DNA of 33,295 nt from Candidatus Terryibacteriota bacterium (GCA_016208535.1 JACQXW010000018.1:1-33295), one strand, 5' to 3'; positions 1 through 9,820 are shown, counted from the stretch's first letter. The notes: a model not told the origin generated them from the letters alone. Numbers and translations are program-made.

Positions 1-423
1 ATCCGCTCGCCCATTTGGCGCGGAGGCGGAATTACTCATGGCCCGACAAAGGAAAAAATTTATTCCAAAAAAATAAACAAAAAAATGGGCAAGAAAGCTT
101 TTTATACCGCTCTTTCCCAAAAATTGCGCGACCATGAGATTTTATTTTTGGATAAAATAATTCTGACCCAGTCAAAAACAAAAGAGGCAAACGTGATTTT
201 AAATAATGTTTCAAAAATAAAGGGATTTGAAAAATTAGCGGGAAAAAGAAAAAACCGCGCCATTCTCGCCTTGCCGAAAAAGGACAGCGACATCGAGCGC
301 GGCTTCCGCAACATCCCGGGCATGCAGATTTCCCGATTCAGCGACCTCAACGCCCTCAATCTGGCGAACTACAAATATCTCATCATCACCGAGCCAAAAG
401 AGGCGCTGGCGGCTTGGGAGTAA
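1..423 (+). CDS. rplD: 50S ribosomal protein L4, C-terminal part (5' truncated by window edge)
   Basis: Frame 1 is open from base 1: IRSPIWRGGGITHGPTKEKIYSKKINKKMGKKAFYTALSQKL...; L4-like C-terminal sequence upstream of L23/L2/S19. Confidence 0.9.
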   Translation: MRSPIWRGGGITHGPTKEKIYSKKINKKMGKKAFYTALSQKLRDHEILFLDKIILTQSKTKEANVILNNVSKIKGFEKLAGKRKNRAILALPKKDSDIERGFRNIPGMQISRFSDLNALNLANYKYLIITEPKEALAAWE

Positions 424-450
424 AAAATTTCGCTCTAAATGTATTCTATA

Positions 451-476
451 AAAAAACGATATTTTGGTCGTTTTTT
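451..476. terminator. Putative bidirectional terminator between rplD and the convergent minus-strand gene
   Basis: AAAAAACGA-tattttgg-TCGTTTTTT: 9-bp inverted repeat with A-tract/T-tract on both sides, between convergent stop codons. Confidence 0.55.
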
Positions 477-1197
477 AAGAATCTACTTGCGAGTTACGAG
501 AAAAACGAAATTTGTCCCAGAAATTACCTTTAAGTTTTTTGATTTGCTCAATATCTCTCACATCGATAGCGCTTAATACATTTGATTCTTTAATTTTTGG
601 CGAAGAAAAATATAAGAGTCCTTGCTCAGCGTCAATATGGCTAAAGTATACTTCTTCTGGACCGAAATTTTTCAAATCTATTTTTATTTTATCGTTTCGA
701 TCTATACTCTGTCTTTCAAATTCATCGGATAATTCACTAATTTTTTCTCCCAGTTCTTTTTTAAATCCGGATACGAAATTTTCATAGCTATCAAAATTCA
801 ATTTTTCAATTAACTCTTGACTATATGCCCGGCTAGGCTCTCTTTCCGGTTCTAGTTCAATAATATGACTTTTAGAATATAATTCATTAAGAAGTCTATT
901 ATTCCAATTGCTTTGTCTGATTAATTCATTGATTTCTTGTTCCGTCTTTCCTGTCCATTCAACAACATCATAGCCATATTTTTCTCGCCCCAATTTTAAC
1001 CCCTCTTCGTTTAATCGCGTAATTTCTTCACCTATTTTTATATCTTTATTCTTTAGTTCTTGTATTTTTTCCTCCCACTTTTCAATAGAATCAAACTTTT
1101 TGTCTTCTTTTTTATCTTCCATAGATTGTTCTTCGTTTTCTTTAATCTTTTCGCTGGTGGAATTTTTTTCATCATGTAGTATTGGAAGTTTTTCCAT
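475..1197 (-). CDS. Hypothetical protein, charged/coiled-coil N-terminus, 240 aa
   Basis: Long ORF on the minus strand with Lys/Glu-rich composition; no family recognised. Confidence 0.7.
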   Translation of the reverse strand: MEKLPILHDEKNSTSEKIKENEEQSMEDKKEDKKFDSIEKWEEKIQELKNKDIKIGEEITRLNEEGLKLGREKYGYDVVEWTGKTEQEINELIRQSNWNNRLLNELYSKSHIIELEPEREPSRAYSQELIEKLNFDSYENFVSGFKKELGEKISELSDEFERQSIDRNDKIKIDLKNFGPEEVYFSHIDAEQGLLYFSSPKIKESNVLSAIDVRDIEQIKKLKGNFWDKFRFSRNSQVDS

Positions 1198-1249
1198 AAT
1201 TTTATTGATTTAATTAGTTTATAATACCGACACCTTAATTGTATTTTAC

Positions 1250-1263
1250 TCTCTCTCTCTCTC
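1250..1263. repeat. (CT)n dinucleotide microsatellite
   Basis: ctctctctctctct run between divergently oriented genes. Confidence 0.8.
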
Positions 1264-1282
1264 GTCAAGCCCCGCGGAATAG

Positions 1283-1312
1283 TTGACTTTAATTAGGTTG
1301 GTTTGGTATTAT
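1283..1312 (+). promoter_or_regulatory. Predicted sigma70-type promoter for the TA pair
   Basis: TTGACT (1283-1288), 18-nt spacer, TATTAT (1307-1312); ATG at 1320 lies about 7-8 nt downstream of the -10. Confidence 0.55.
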
Positions 1313-1319
1313 AGTTTGT

Positions 1320-1550
1320 ATGAGTACTTCAACTATTGTTATACCAAAAAAGGAATATCAGGAGCTTATTGAAAAGAAGTCCCGATATGAATACCTCCGC
1401 CAAATAATTGAGGGCGATATTTTTAGTTCCCCGCCAAGCAACAGCGCCAAAGAAATTATTGGTGTTTTTAGGGCGACTAAAAAATACAGCAAAAAATTTC
1501 TGGAAAGTTTAGAAAAGGGAATGAGGCGATCGTCTTATTTTAGATTATGA
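1320..1550 (+). CDS. Putative antitoxin of a type II TA pair
   Basis: Small ORF (VIPKKEYQELIEKK...) immediately upstream of and overlapping a RelE/ParE-like ORF by 4 nt. Confidence 0.6.
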   Translation: MSTSTIVIPKKEYQELIEKKSRYEYLRQIIEGDIFSSPPSNSAKEIIGVFRATKKYSKKFLESLEKGMRRSSYFRL

Positions 1551-1795
1551 AAATAATTCCCCTTCATCCTGACATCAGAAAATACTTAAAACAAAGGAAT
1601 CTGGAGAAAAAATTTGATAAACAAAAGCAGATTTTTGAACAAAATCCTTTTTATCCAAGTTTGGAAACTGAACTACTTGAACCCAAAAGAATGAAATTTT
1701 GGAGTTTTAGGGTTGATAGAAAATATCGCGCAATTTTTATTTTTAGAGAGAAAGACGAGATTGAAATCATTGATGTCAATAATCACTACCAATAA
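1547..1795 (+). CDS. RelE/ParE-superfamily toxin-like protein
   Basis: 82 aa with RelE-like pattern: ...RMKFWSFRVDRKYRAIFIFREKDEIEIIDVNNHYQ. Confidence 0.7.
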   Translation: MKIIPLHPDIRKYLKQRNLEKKFDKQKQIFEQNPFYPSLETELLEPKRMKFWSFRVDRKYRAIFIFREKDEIEIIDVNNHYQ

Positions 1796-1797
1796 AA

Positions 1798-2880
1798 ATG
1801 ACTCTTAAAAAATTATTTTTTGTTTTTCTTATCGTGGGGTTTTTGTTGACCCCGGTTTTTAGTTTTAGCCAAGAAAAATCAACTCTCATTCTCTTTCACG
1901 GCGAGGAGTGCCCGCATTGCATAGTGGAGAGGCAATTTTTAGCTGAGTTAAAAAAAGAAATGCCGGATTTAGAGATTATTGAATATGAGGTCTGGCACAA
2001 CGAGGAAAACAGGAAACTTTTTTTGGAAACAGCGGAAAAATTGGGAATAAAACAACTCGCTGTGCCGCTAACCATTATCGGAGACAAATATCTTCTTGGC
2101 TTTGACACTCCGGAAAACTCTGGCGAGCAAATCAAACATATGATTAAAAACCTGGAGATTAAGTCTCCAAGTGAATTTTCTCATCCGTTTTTTTTGGCTG
2201 TTACTTTGGGCGCGGTGGATGGTTTTAACCCTTGCTCAATGTGGGCTTTGTTGGTTCTTATAACTTTGGCCATTGCCACGCGTTCGCGCAAAAAAGTGTG
2301 GCTTGTTGGAAGCGTGTTTATAATCACTTCTTATATTTCCTATTTTCTCTTTATGTCTGCCTGGCTCAATACTTTTATTTTTCTGGAGTATATAAAAATA
2401 ATAAGAATTATTGTCGGCTTGGTTGCCGTTGCTGCCGGATTTCTTTCCATCAGGGAATTTTACACTTTTAAGCCGAATGTCTGCGAGGTGAGCGCGCCAG
2501 AACAGCAGAAGAAAATTTCCAATAGAATAAAAGAAGTTTTAAATTCAAAAACTGCGCTGTTTCTGGTTTTAGGAGTGGCGGGAATCGCCTTTTCCGTCAA
2601 TCTCATTGAATTGCTTTGTTCGCTCGGCCTGCCGGTGATTTTCACCAAAACCTTAACTTTGTACAATCTGGCAAAATGGAAATATTATGCCTATATCGGC
2701 CTTTATGATTTTTTCTACATGCTGGATGATATTATTGTTTTGGCCTTGGCAGGATTTTCACTGAAATTTTTCCAATTAAACGGCAAATATTCCCGCTGGT
2801 CGCGCCTTATCGCCGGCATCCTGATGCTGGCTCTCGGCGCCATCTTTCTCATAAAACCGGAACTCCTGATGTTTAAGTAA
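1798..2880 (+). CDS. Secreted thioredoxin/glutaredoxin-like domain (CPHC) fused to CcdA/DsbD-like membrane domain
   Basis: Signal peptide, then LILFHGEECPHCIVERQFL, then multiple TM helices containing FNPCSMWALLVLITLA. Confidence 0.7.
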   Translation: MTLKKLFFVFLIVGFLLTPVFSFSQEKSTLILFHGEECPHCIVERQFLAELKKEMPDLEIIEYEVWHNEENRKLFLETAEKLGIKQLAVPLTIIGDKYLLGFDTPENSGEQIKHMIKNLEIKSPSEFSHPFFLAVTLGAVDGFNPCSMWALLVLITLAIATRSRKKVWLVGSVFIITSYISYFLFMSAWLNTFIFLEYIKIIRIIVGLVAVAAGFLSIREFYTFKPNVCEVSAPEQQKKISNRIKEVLNSKTALFLVLGVAGIAFSVNLIELLCSLGLPVIFTKTLTLYNLAKWKYYAYIGLYDFFYMLDDIIVLALAGFSLKFFQLNGKYSRWSRLIAGILMLALGAIFLIKPELLMFK

Positions 2881-2881
2881 T

Positions 2882-2910
2882 TTGACTTATTTTTAGGCGT
2901 TTGTTATCCT
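2882..2910 (+). promoter_or_regulatory. Predicted promoter re-starting the ribosomal operon at rplW
   Basis: TTGACT (2882-2887), 17-nt spacer, extended -10 TGtTATCCT (TATCCT 2905-2910); rplW ATG at 2918. Confidence 0.55.
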
Positions 2911-2917
2911 GTTTACT

Positions 2918-3322
2918 ATGGCGCTATTCGATATTTTTAAAAAAAGGAAAGAAAAAGAAAGATTTGACAAAAAAGAGAAATTGAAGGTAGATATTCCAGA
3001 GGAAACAAAAGAAGAAAAAACTGGGGCCTTGAAAAAGGCCTCTGCCTTTGCTGGCTCAAAGATAATAATTAAGCCGCATATTGCCGAGAAATCGACCATG
3101 CTCAACGAAAAGGGAGTTTATGTTTTTAAGGTCAAGCCAGATGCAAATAAAGTAATGGTCAGGCAGGAGATTAAAAAAATGTACGGCAAGGCGCCGGTCA
3201 AAATAAATATTGTCAATCTTCCTTCAAAGAAAGTTTTTATCCGAGGCAAACACGGCGTAAAATCGGGATTTAAAAAAGCCGTGGTTTATTTTAAAAAAGG
3301 AGAGAAAATAGAAATAACATAA
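2918..3322 (+). CDS. rplW: 50S ribosomal protein L23 with charged N-terminal extension
   Basis: IIIKPHIAEKSTMLNEKGVYVFKVKPDANKVMVRQEIKKMYG; upstream of L2. Confidence 0.92.
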   Translation: MALFDIFKKRKEKERFDKKEKLKVDIPEETKEEKTGALKKASAFAGSKIIIKPHIAEKSTMLNEKGVYVFKVKPDANKVMVRQEIKKMYGKAPVKINIVNLPSKKVFIRGKHGVKSGFKKAVVYFKKGEKIEIT

Positions 3323-3323
3323 T

Positions 3324-4154
3324 ATGAAGAAGTATTCGCCCACAACTCCATCACAAAGACAGATGACCGGAATTTCTTTCCGGAAGATTTTGACTGTCAG
3401 AGAGCCGGAAAAAAGTTTGACCAGAGGATTTAAGCGGGCAAGAGGAAGAAATGCCTTTGGCAGAATCACCACCCGGCATAAAGGAGGCGGAGCCAAGAGG
3501 TTGTATCGGGAGATAGATTTTAAATGCGACAAAAAAGATATTCCGGCAATCATCAAAACCATTGAATATGACCCCAACAGGTCTGGTTTTATTTCTTTGG
3601 TTAATTATACTGACGGAGAAAAAAGATATGTTCTTTTGCCAAGCGGACTAAAAGTTGGCGACAAAATCATTGCCTCTCAAAATGCAGACCTCAGTCCCGG
3701 CAATCGTTTGATGTTAAAAAATATTCCTGTGGGAACTTTCATATATAATATAGAATTAAAGCCGGGAGCAGGGGCAAAATTAGCGCGCTCAGCAGGAACT
3801 TACGCGGAATTAAACGCCCATGACAAAGATTTTGTTTTAATTAAACTTCCTTCAGGAGAGATTAGAAAAGTTCATGATAATTGCTGGGCCAGTATTGGAC
3901 AGGTGTCCAATGAAGAGCATAAACTGAGAATTATTGGCAAGGCAGGAAGATCGCGCTGGCTGGGCATCAGGCCAACAGTTCGAGGTTCAGCCATGAATCC
4001 GTGCGACCACCCGTTTGGCGGCGGTGAAGGAAGGCAGAGTGCGGGGATGAAAAGGCCTAAAAATCTTTGGGGCAAGGGCATAAGGGGCGTTAAAACCAGA
4101 AAACGCAAAAAGTATTCGAATGTATTTATGATTAGCAGAAGAAAGAAAAAATAA
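3324..4154 (+). CDS. rplB: 50S ribosomal protein L2
   Basis: Characteristic C-terminus [18 protein letters not shown]; synteny. Confidence 0.97.
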   Translation: MKKYSPTTPSQRQMTGISFRKILTVREPEKSLTRGFKRARGRNAFGRITTRHKGGGAKRLYREIDFKCDKKDIPAIIKTIEYDPNRSGFISLVNYTDGEKRYVLLPSGLKVGDKIIASQNADLSPGNRLMLKNIPVGTFIYNIELKPGAGAKLARSAGTYAELNAHDKDFVLIKLPSGEIRKVHDNCWASIGQVSNEEHKLRIIGKAGRSRWLGIRPTVRGSAMNPCDHPFGGGEGRQSAGMKRPKNLWGKGIRGVKTRKRKKYSNVFMISRRKKK

Positions 4155-4155
4155 C

Positions 4156-4461
4156 ATGACACGAAGCGCAAAGAAAGGACCGTATGTGGATCCTAAATTA
4201 TTGAAGAAAATCAGCCGTCTCAAAGCAGAAGATGATGCGGTGATTAAGACCTGGTCGCGCGATTCCATGATTTCGCCGGAAATGATAGGTTATACTTTTG
4301 GCGTGCACAACGGGAAAGATTTTATTCCTGTAAAAATTACCGAGGAAATGGTCGGTCATCGGCTGGGAGAGTTCAGCCTCACCCGCAAATTTACAAGGCA
4401 CGGAGGCAAGATGCAAAAGGAAATTGAGGCAAAAAGCAAGGAGGCGGAGGTAAAAAAGTAA
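4156..4461 (+). CDS. rpsS: 30S ribosomal protein S19
   Basis: [19 protein letters not shown]...[19 protein letters not shown]. Confidence 0.97.
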   Translation: MTRSAKKGPYVDPKLLKKISRLKAEDDAVIKTWSRDSMISPEMIGYTFGVHNGKDFIPVKITEEMVGHRLGEFSLTRKFTRHGGKMQKEIEAKSKEAEVKK

Positions 4462-4462
4462 T

Positions 4463-4804
4463 ATGACAGAGATTACGGCAAAATTGAATTATTACAGAAC
4501 GGCATCCAGAAAGGTTCGGCTGGTTGCGGATTTGATTCGCGGTAAAAAAATAGAGACAGCCATGAATCAGTTGAGATTTTCTTCAAAAAAAACAGCGCCT
4601 GTTTTAATAAAACTTTTAAAATCTGCCGTAAGTAACGCAAAAAATAATTTCAAGATTAAAGATCCTGAAAATTTGTATGTCAAAAAAATAACAGTTGATG
4701 AGGGACCGGTCTTAAAAAGACATATCCCTCGCGCGCGCGGGATGGCCAGCCCGATAAAAAAGAGAACAAGTCACATTACAATTGTTCTTGACAAAAAATT
4801 ATGA
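4463..4804 (+). CDS. rplV: 50S ribosomal protein L22
   Basis: [20 protein letters not shown]...[24 protein letters not shown]. Confidence 0.96.
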   Translation: MTEITAKLNYYRTASRKVRLVADLIRGKKIETAMNQLRFSSKKTAPVLIKLLKSAVSNAKNNFKIKDPENLYVKKITVDEGPVLKRHIPRARGMASPIKKRTSHITIVLDKKL

Positions 4805-5460
4805 GTAAGACTGTTCATCCATATGCATTTAGATTGGGGATTTTGCGCAACTGGAAGTCGCGCTGGTTTAATCTCCGCAATTACAGAAAATTTTTAAAAG
4901 CAGATGTTTTACTGAGAGAGTATTTAATAAAGAAATTGCGGGGAATGTATGTTGGAAATATTGATATTGAGAGAGGGCCATCTCTTCTGCATATCATTGT
5001 CAAGACTTCCAGACCCGGCCTATTGATAGGAAGAAAGGGAGAGGGTTCAGATAAATTAAAAAAGGATATTTTAAATACTCTTCAAAAAATCGGAACTGAT
5101 ATTCCGCGCGAGATTAAACTGACGATTGAAGAATTGCAGGCTCCGGAAACTCAAGCCGCAATCCTGGCCCAGATGGCGGCTGAAAGTCTCGAAAAAAGAA
5201 TGCCCTTTAAAAGAGTGATGAAGCAGATTATTGAAAAGGCCATGACCAATAAAGCGGTTAAGGGAGTGAAGATTAATTTGTCCGGCAGATTGGGAGGGGC
5301 GGAGATGGGTAGGAGAGAATGGCTTAAAAAAGGCGCCATTCCCCTGCAAACTTTAAGGGCTGATATTGATTTTGCCCGAGAAAGAGCCCATCTTCCTTAT
5401 GGCGACATCGGTATAAAGGTCTGGGTTTATAAAGGCGAACGCTTTGATAAAAGTACTTAA
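4801..5460 (+). CDS. rpsC: 30S ribosomal protein S3
   Basis: [23 protein letters not shown]...[21 protein letters not shown]. Confidence 0.96.
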   Translation: MSKTVHPYAFRLGILRNWKSRWFNLRNYRKFLKADVLLREYLIKKLRGMYVGNIDIERGPSLLHIIVKTSRPGLLIGRKGEGSDKLKKDILNTLQKIGTDIPREIKLTIEELQAPETQAAILAQMAAESLEKRMPFKRVMKQIIEKAMTNKAVKGVKINLSGRLGGAEMGRREWLKKGAIPLQTLRADIDFARERAHLPYGDIGIKVWVYKGERFDKST

Positions 5461-5466
5461 TATTTT

Positions 5467-5883
5467 ATGTTGTTTCCCAAAAAGGTAAAATTTAGAAAGT
5501 GGCAGCGAACAAGGGAAAACCCTAAAAAGACAAAGAAGGCCACTAGAGGAACCAAGTTAAGTTTTGGTTCCTTTGGATTGATTTCCGAAAATTCAGGAGA
5601 AATTAAGACCAATCAGATTGAGGCAGCCAGAAAAGCAATGTCTCATTTTGTTCAAAAGAGCGGAAAGATATGGATTAGGATTTTTGCCAATAGGTCCATT
5701 ACCGCCAAACCGCCTGAAGTGGGAATGGGTAAGGGCAAGGGCGATCCTGTGGGATTTGTGGCCAGAGTGAGGCCGGGAAAAATCATCTTTGAGATTGATG
5801 GTTTAGATGAGAAGAAAAGTCAGGAGGCCTTGAGGAAGGCCGGGTCGAAATTGCCTGTCAAGACTAAGATAATTAGTAGATAG
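5467..5883 (+). CDS. rplP: 50S ribosomal protein L16
   Basis: RGTKLSFGSFGL...PPEVGMGKGKGDPVGFVARVRPGKIIFE. Confidence 0.96.
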   Translation: MLFPKKVKFRKWQRTRENPKKTKKATRGTKLSFGSFGLISENSGEIKTNQIEAARKAMSHFVQKSGKIWIRIFANRSITAKPPEVGMGKGKGDPVGFVARVRPGKIIFEIDGLDEKKSQEALRKAGSKLPVKTKIISR

Positions 5884-5908
5884 TGGTCAGTAGTCAGTAT
5901 TAAGTATT

Positions 5909-6139
5909 ATGGCAAAGAAATTAAAAGGCATGGTGGTTTCCGATGTGATGGATAAGACCATTGTTGTTCTTGTTGATCGTTATGTCAGGCATCCGAAATA
6001 TAAAAAATACATAAAGAAGAGAAAAAAGTACAAGGCTCATGATGAAAAAAATGAGTATAAAAAAGGAGACAGAGTTATTATTCAGGAGTGCCGGCCGATA
6101 TCGAAAGATAAACACTTTAAAGTAATTGAAAAAATATGA
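5909..6139 (+). CDS. rpsQ: 30S ribosomal protein S17
   Basis: [42 protein letters not shown]; synteny. Confidence 0.95.
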   Translation: MAKKLKGMVVSDVMDKTIVVLVDRYVRHPKYKKYIKKRKKYKAHDEKNEYKKGDRVIIQECRPISKDKHFKVIEKI

Positions 6140-6507
6140 TTCAACCCCGGACAATATTAAATGTGGCTGACAATACCGGCGCCAAACTCGTTCAGGTTAT
6201 TAAAGTTTTAGGCGGAAGCAAAAGGCGCTACGCTCAAATTGGAGATATTGTGACGGTTTCTGTAAAATCAGCCGAACCAAGAAAGATGGTGAAAAAGAAA
6301 GATGTTTTGCGCGGCCTGATTGTGCGTCAGAAATTTCCCCTGAGAAGAAAGGACGGTTCTTACATTCGCTTTGATGAGAATGCCCTTGTCATTATTGATA
6401 AGGCAAAAAAAGAGTCAATCGGCGGAAGGATTTTCGGTCCCATTCCCAGGGAGATTCAGGAAAAAGGCTATGCAAAAATTATTTCATTAGCGCCAGAAGT
6501 GGTATAG
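6136..6507 (+). CDS. rplN: 50S ribosomal protein L14
   Basis: [39 protein letters not shown]. Confidence 0.97.
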   Translation: MIQPRTILNVADNTGAKLVQVIKVLGGSKRRYAQIGDIVTVSVKSAEPRKMVKKKDVLRGLIVRQKFPLRRKDGSYIRFDENALVIIDKAKKESIGGRIFGPIPREIQEKGYAKIISLAPEVV

Positions 6508-6517
6508 ACTACGAAAT

Positions 6518-6823
6518 ATGAAAATAAAAAAAAATGATACAGTAAAAATAATTTCAGGCAAGGACCGCGGCAAGACAGGTAAGGTTACTCATGCTTTTCC
6601 CAAAGAAAATAAAATTGTGGTTGAGGGAGTGAATATCCATAAAAAACATACCCGGCCCAAGAAGCAGGGGCAAAAGGGCCAGGTTATCCAAATGCCAATG
6701 CCCATCCATATTTCCAACGCCATGATAATCTGTTCTAATTGCAGCAAACCTGTGCGCATCGCCAGCAAAAAAGCGGGTGCCAAAAAAATCCGAGTTTGCA
6801 AAAAATGCAACGGAGAGATTTAA
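6518..6823 (+). CDS. rplX: 50S ribosomal protein L24
   Basis: KIKKNDTVKIISGKDRGKTGKVTHAFPKENKIVVEGVNIHKKHTRP. Confidence 0.95.
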   Translation: MKIKKNDTVKIISGKDRGKTGKVTHAFPKENKIVVEGVNIHKKHTRPKKQGQKGQVIQMPMPIHISNAMIICSNCSKPVRIASKKAGAKKIRVCKKCNGEI

Positions 6824-6827
6824 AACC

Positions 6828-7364
6828 ATGATTAAAGAGAATTACAATAAAATAGCGGTGCCGGAGATGAGGAAGAAATTTGGTTATAAAAATGACCTGG
6901 CTGTTCCGAAGATTATAAAGGTTGTGGTTTCCACTGGACTAGGTTCAAAAAAAGACGATAAAGAGAAGATGGCGAATATTGAAAAATCATTCAGCCTCAT
7001 CACTGGGCAAAAGGCAAAAATCAATAAGGCGAAAAAATCAATCGCCTCTTTCAAACTGCGCCAAGGCATGCCCATCGGATATTCTGTCACTCTGCGTGGC
7101 CGGCAGATGTATGATTTTTTGGACAAACTTGTCAATGTGGCAATACCGCGAGTGAGAGATTTTAGGGGATTGAGCCCTGATTTAATAGATGAGACAGGAA
7201 ATCTGAGCGTTGGTTTTAAGGAGCATATTGTTTTTCCTGAGGCAACAGGCGATGATATAAGATCTGTCTTTGGTTTGGGAGCGACTGTGGTGACCAGCGC
7301 CAAGACTAAAGAGAAGACCTTGGAATTATTAAAGTTAATGGGATTTCCCTTTTCCAAAAAATAA
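6828..7364 (+). CDS. rplE: 50S ribosomal protein L5
   Basis: Preferred start ATG at 6828 (MIKENYNKIAVPEMRKKFG) rather than ORF-track 6777, which overlaps rplX; L5 motifs throughout. Confidence 0.94.
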   Translation: MIKENYNKIAVPEMRKKFGYKNDLAVPKIIKVVVSTGLGSKKDDKEKMANIEKSFSLITGQKAKINKAKKSIASFKLRQGMPIGYSVTLRGRQMYDFLDKLVNVAIPRVRDFRGLSPDLIDETGNLSVGFKEHIVFPEATGDDIRSVFGLGATVVTSAKTKEKTLELLKLMGFPFSKK

Positions 7365-7385
7365 AATAGAATAAAAAAATCAATC

Positions 7386-7571
7386 ATGGCAAAAAAATCA
7401 GTCATTGCAAGGGCGTTAAAGAAACCGAAATACAAATCGCGAGTGGTGCGAAGGTGTTTTCGTTGCGGTCGCAAACGAGGGTATATGAGAGATTTTGATT
7501 TATGCAGAATCTGTTTCAGAGAACTTGCGCTCGAGGGGATAATTCCCGGTATTAAAAAATCAAGCTGGTAA
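7386..7571 (+). CDS. rpsN: 30S ribosomal protein S14, zinc-binding type
   Basis: 61 aa with two CxxC pairs: [25 protein letters not shown]. Confidence 0.95.
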   Translation: MAKKSVIARALKKPKYKSRVVRRCFRCGRKRGYMRDFDLCRICFRELALEGIIPGIKKSSW

Positions 7572-7578
7572 AAATTTT

Positions 7579-7968
7579 ATGGACCCAATTGCGAATATGC
7601 TGACAAAAATAAAGAATGCTCAGGCTGTTAAAAAGGAAACAGTCAGTGTTCCTTATTCAAAATTAAAAATGGAAATTGCGGAAATTTTAGCCCGAGAGAA
7701 ATTTATAAAGAAAGCCGAGAAAAAAGGCAAAAAAAATAAAAAAGTTATAGACGTTGTTTTGGCTTATAACAAGGAAACGAATCCGGCCATCAGCCATATT
7801 GTCAGGGTGTCAAGGCCGTCACAGCGGATTTACTCACCCTTTAAAAAATTAAAACCAGCGAGGCAAGGTTTTGGTCTTCGGATTCTTTCAACCTCCAAGG
7901 GAGTTTTAACAGACAAAGAGGCGAGGAAACAAAAGGTCGGCGGAGAAATGCTCTGCGAGGTGTGGTAA
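7579..7968 (+). CDS. rpsH: 30S ribosomal protein S8
   Basis: MDPIANMLTKIKNAQAVKK...GFGLRILSTSKGVLTDKEARKQKVGGEMLCEVW. Confidence 0.96.
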   Translation: MDPIANMLTKIKNAQAVKKETVSVPYSKLKMEIAEILAREKFIKKAEKKGKKNKKVIDVVLAYNKETNPAISHIVRVSRPSQRIYSPFKKLKPARQGFGLRILSTSKGVLTDKEARKQKVGGEMLCEVW

Positions 7969-7999
7969 TTAGATATTAGATATTAGAAATTAGAAATTT

Positions 8000-8542
8000 A
8001 TGTCAAGATTAGGAAAAAAGCCAATCATTATTCCTGAGAATGTAAAAGTCACAGAGGAGAATGGGGTTTTAATTATCAAGGGTCCATTGGGAGAGATAAG
8101 CAGAAATTTTAAAAAGGACATTAATATTGAAATAAAAGAGGGGTCAATTGTTTTAGTTCCTCAAAAAAATATCAAAGAAAATTTTGCTCTCTGGGGAACT
8201 TATGCTTCTCATATCAAGAATATGATAGAAGGAGTTACAAAGGGTTTTGAAAAAAAACTTATAATTGAGGGTGTGGGTTTTAGGGCACAGCTAGAGGAGT
8301 CAAATCTTGTATTAAACCTTGGATTGTCCCATCCCGTTAAAGTAGAGATACCAAAGGATCTTAAAGTGAAAACCGAAAAGAATGTTATCGTTGTTTTCGG
8401 CGCGGATAAAGAAAAGGTTGGTCAGTTTTCCAGCCAGATAAGAGCGCTGAAAAAACCGGAGCCGTATAAGGGCAAGGGCATCAGATACGAAGGCGAGATT
8501 ATCAGGAGAAAGGCCGGGAAAAAGGCAGCGGCAGCGACATAA
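8000..8542 (+). CDS. rplF: 50S ribosomal protein L6
   Basis: [17 protein letters not shown]...[25 protein letters not shown]. Confidence 0.96.
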   Translation: MSRLGKKPIIIPENVKVTEENGVLIIKGPLGEISRNFKKDINIEIKEGSIVLVPQKNIKENFALWGTYASHIKNMIEGVTKGFEKKLIIEGVGFRAQLEESNLVLNLGLSHPVKVEIPKDLKVKTEKNVIVVFGADKEKVGQFSSQIRALKKPEPYKGKGIRYEGEIIRRKAGKKAAAAT

Positions 8543-8549
8543 AATTAAA

Positions 8550-8888
8550 ATGGAAAAATCAAAAATTAAAATACGGCACAAAAGAGTAAGGGCCAGAATT
8601 ATTGGCATAAGCGAAAGGCCGCGGCTTTCTGTTTTTCGTTCCAATAAACACATTTTCCTCCAATTAATTGATGATAAAAAAGGAGGGACTCTGATTTCAG
8701 CAAGCGATCTCAAAATCAAGAAAAAGGGTACAAAGACGGAGATGGCAAAAATGGTTGGCAAGGAACTGGCAAAATTGGCAAAGGAGAAAAAAATAAAAAG
8801 TGTTGTTTTTGACCGCGGAGGATACAAATACCATGGAAGAGTTAAGGCAGCGGCAGAGGGAGCGCGAGAAGGAGGACTGATATTTTAA
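8550..8888 (+). CDS. rplR: 50S ribosomal protein L18
   Basis: [20 protein letters not shown]...[28 protein letters not shown]. Confidence 0.95.
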   Translation: MEKSKIKIRHKRVRARIIGISERPRLSVFRSNKHIFLQLIDDKKGGTLISASDLKIKKKGTKTEMAKMVGKELAKLAKEKKIKSVVFDRGGYKYHGRVKAAAEGAREGGLIF

Positions 8889-8922
8889 TTTTCAATTTTC
8901 AATTACCAATTTTCAAAAAATT

Positions 8923-9378
8923 ATGAATTATAAAAGTAATCAAAAAGGCGAATTTGAGCAGAAGATGATAGATATCAGGCGAGTGGCCCGGGTGGTTGCA
9001 GGCGGCCGCCGGTTCAGTTTTCGGGTTGCTGTTGTGGCCGGCAACAAGAAGGGGAGTGTGGGCATTGGTGTTGGAAAGGCAGGCGACACTGCCACAGCCA
9101 TTGAAAAGGCATTTCGTTATGCAAAGAAAAATGCGGTTAAAATAAATTTAACCAAAGACCTTTCCATACCCCATGAAATTGAGGCAAAATTCGCCAGCAG
9201 CCGGATTATTCTTAAGCCGGCTTTCAAGGGACAGGGATTGATTGCCGGCAGTTCAGTGAGGACTGTGGTTGAATTGGCAGGCATTAAGAATGTGATTGCA
9301 AAAGTTCTTTCTCGCAGCAAAAATAAAATTAATATTGCTCGAGCCGCAATCAAAGCCCTTCAAGAATTTAAAATTTAA
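8923..9378 (+). CDS. rpsE: 30S ribosomal protein S5
   Basis: RVARVVAGGRRFSFRVAVVAGNKKGSVGIGVGKAGD...GQGLIAGSSVRTVVELAGIKNVIAK. Confidence 0.96.
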   Translation: MNYKSNQKGEFEQKMIDIRRVARVVAGGRRFSFRVAVVAGNKKGSVGIGVGKAGDTATAIEKAFRYAKKNAVKINLTKDLSIPHEIEAKFASSRIILKPAFKGQGLIAGSSVRTVVELAGIKNVIAKVLSRSKNKINIARAAIKALQEFKI

Positions 9379-9382
9379 AATT

Positions 9383-9820
9383 ATGGTTCAATTGCATCAA
9401 ATCAAACCAAAAATAAAAAGAAAAACAAAAAAAATTATTGGCCGAGGCGGGAAGCGCGGCACTTATTCCGGCAGGGGAATTAAGGGCCAGAAGGCAAGGG
9501 CCGGAAGAAAGATGAGGCCGGAACTGAGAGACATTATCAAAAAACTTCCCAAAAAGAGAGGATACCGTTTCCCGGCCATAAGAGAAAAATCGACAATTGT
9601 TAATCTGGGAGTTATTGAGAAAAAATTTAAAGAGAATGAACAAATTACTCCTCAGACTCTTTTGGCAAAAGGATTTATTAAAAAAATCGGCGGGAAAATG
9701 CCAAAAGTTAAATTATTGGCTGGCGGCGAGATTTCAAAAAAACTTCTTGCGGCTGAGTGCCAAATTTCCAAACGGGCAAAAGAGAAAATAGAAAAAGCAG
9801 GCGGAAAATATGTGGAATAA
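9383..9820 (+). CDS. rplO: 50S ribosomal protein L15
   Basis: Start ATG at 9383 (MVQLHQIKPKIKRKTKKIIGRGGKRGTYSGRGIKGQKARAG); directly follows S5 with no L30 ORF. Confidence 0.93.
   Translation: MVQLHQIKPKIKRKTKKIIGRGGKRGTYSGRGIKGQKARAGRKMRPELRDIIKKLPKKRGYRFPAIREKSTIVNLGVIEKKFKENEQITPQTLLAKGFIKKIGGKMPKVKLLAGGEISKKLLAAECQISKRAKEKIEKAGGKYVE

Noticed and set aside
1250-1263. (CT)n run as a phase-variation switch
   Set aside because: Between divergent genes and not within a coding frame; no evidence it alters promoter spacing of either gene.
4722-4746. ATCCCTCGCGCGCGCGGGAT palindrome in rplV
   Set aside because: Encodes the conserved L22 segment HIPRARGMA; explained by coding constraint.
6884-7474. 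196-aa minus-strand ORF opposite rplE
   Set aside because: Antisense to a well-supported ribosomal protein gene; no recognisable domain.
8312-8827. 171-aa minus-strand ORF opposite rplF/rplR
   Set aside because: Antisense shadow ORF over conserved ribosomal genes.
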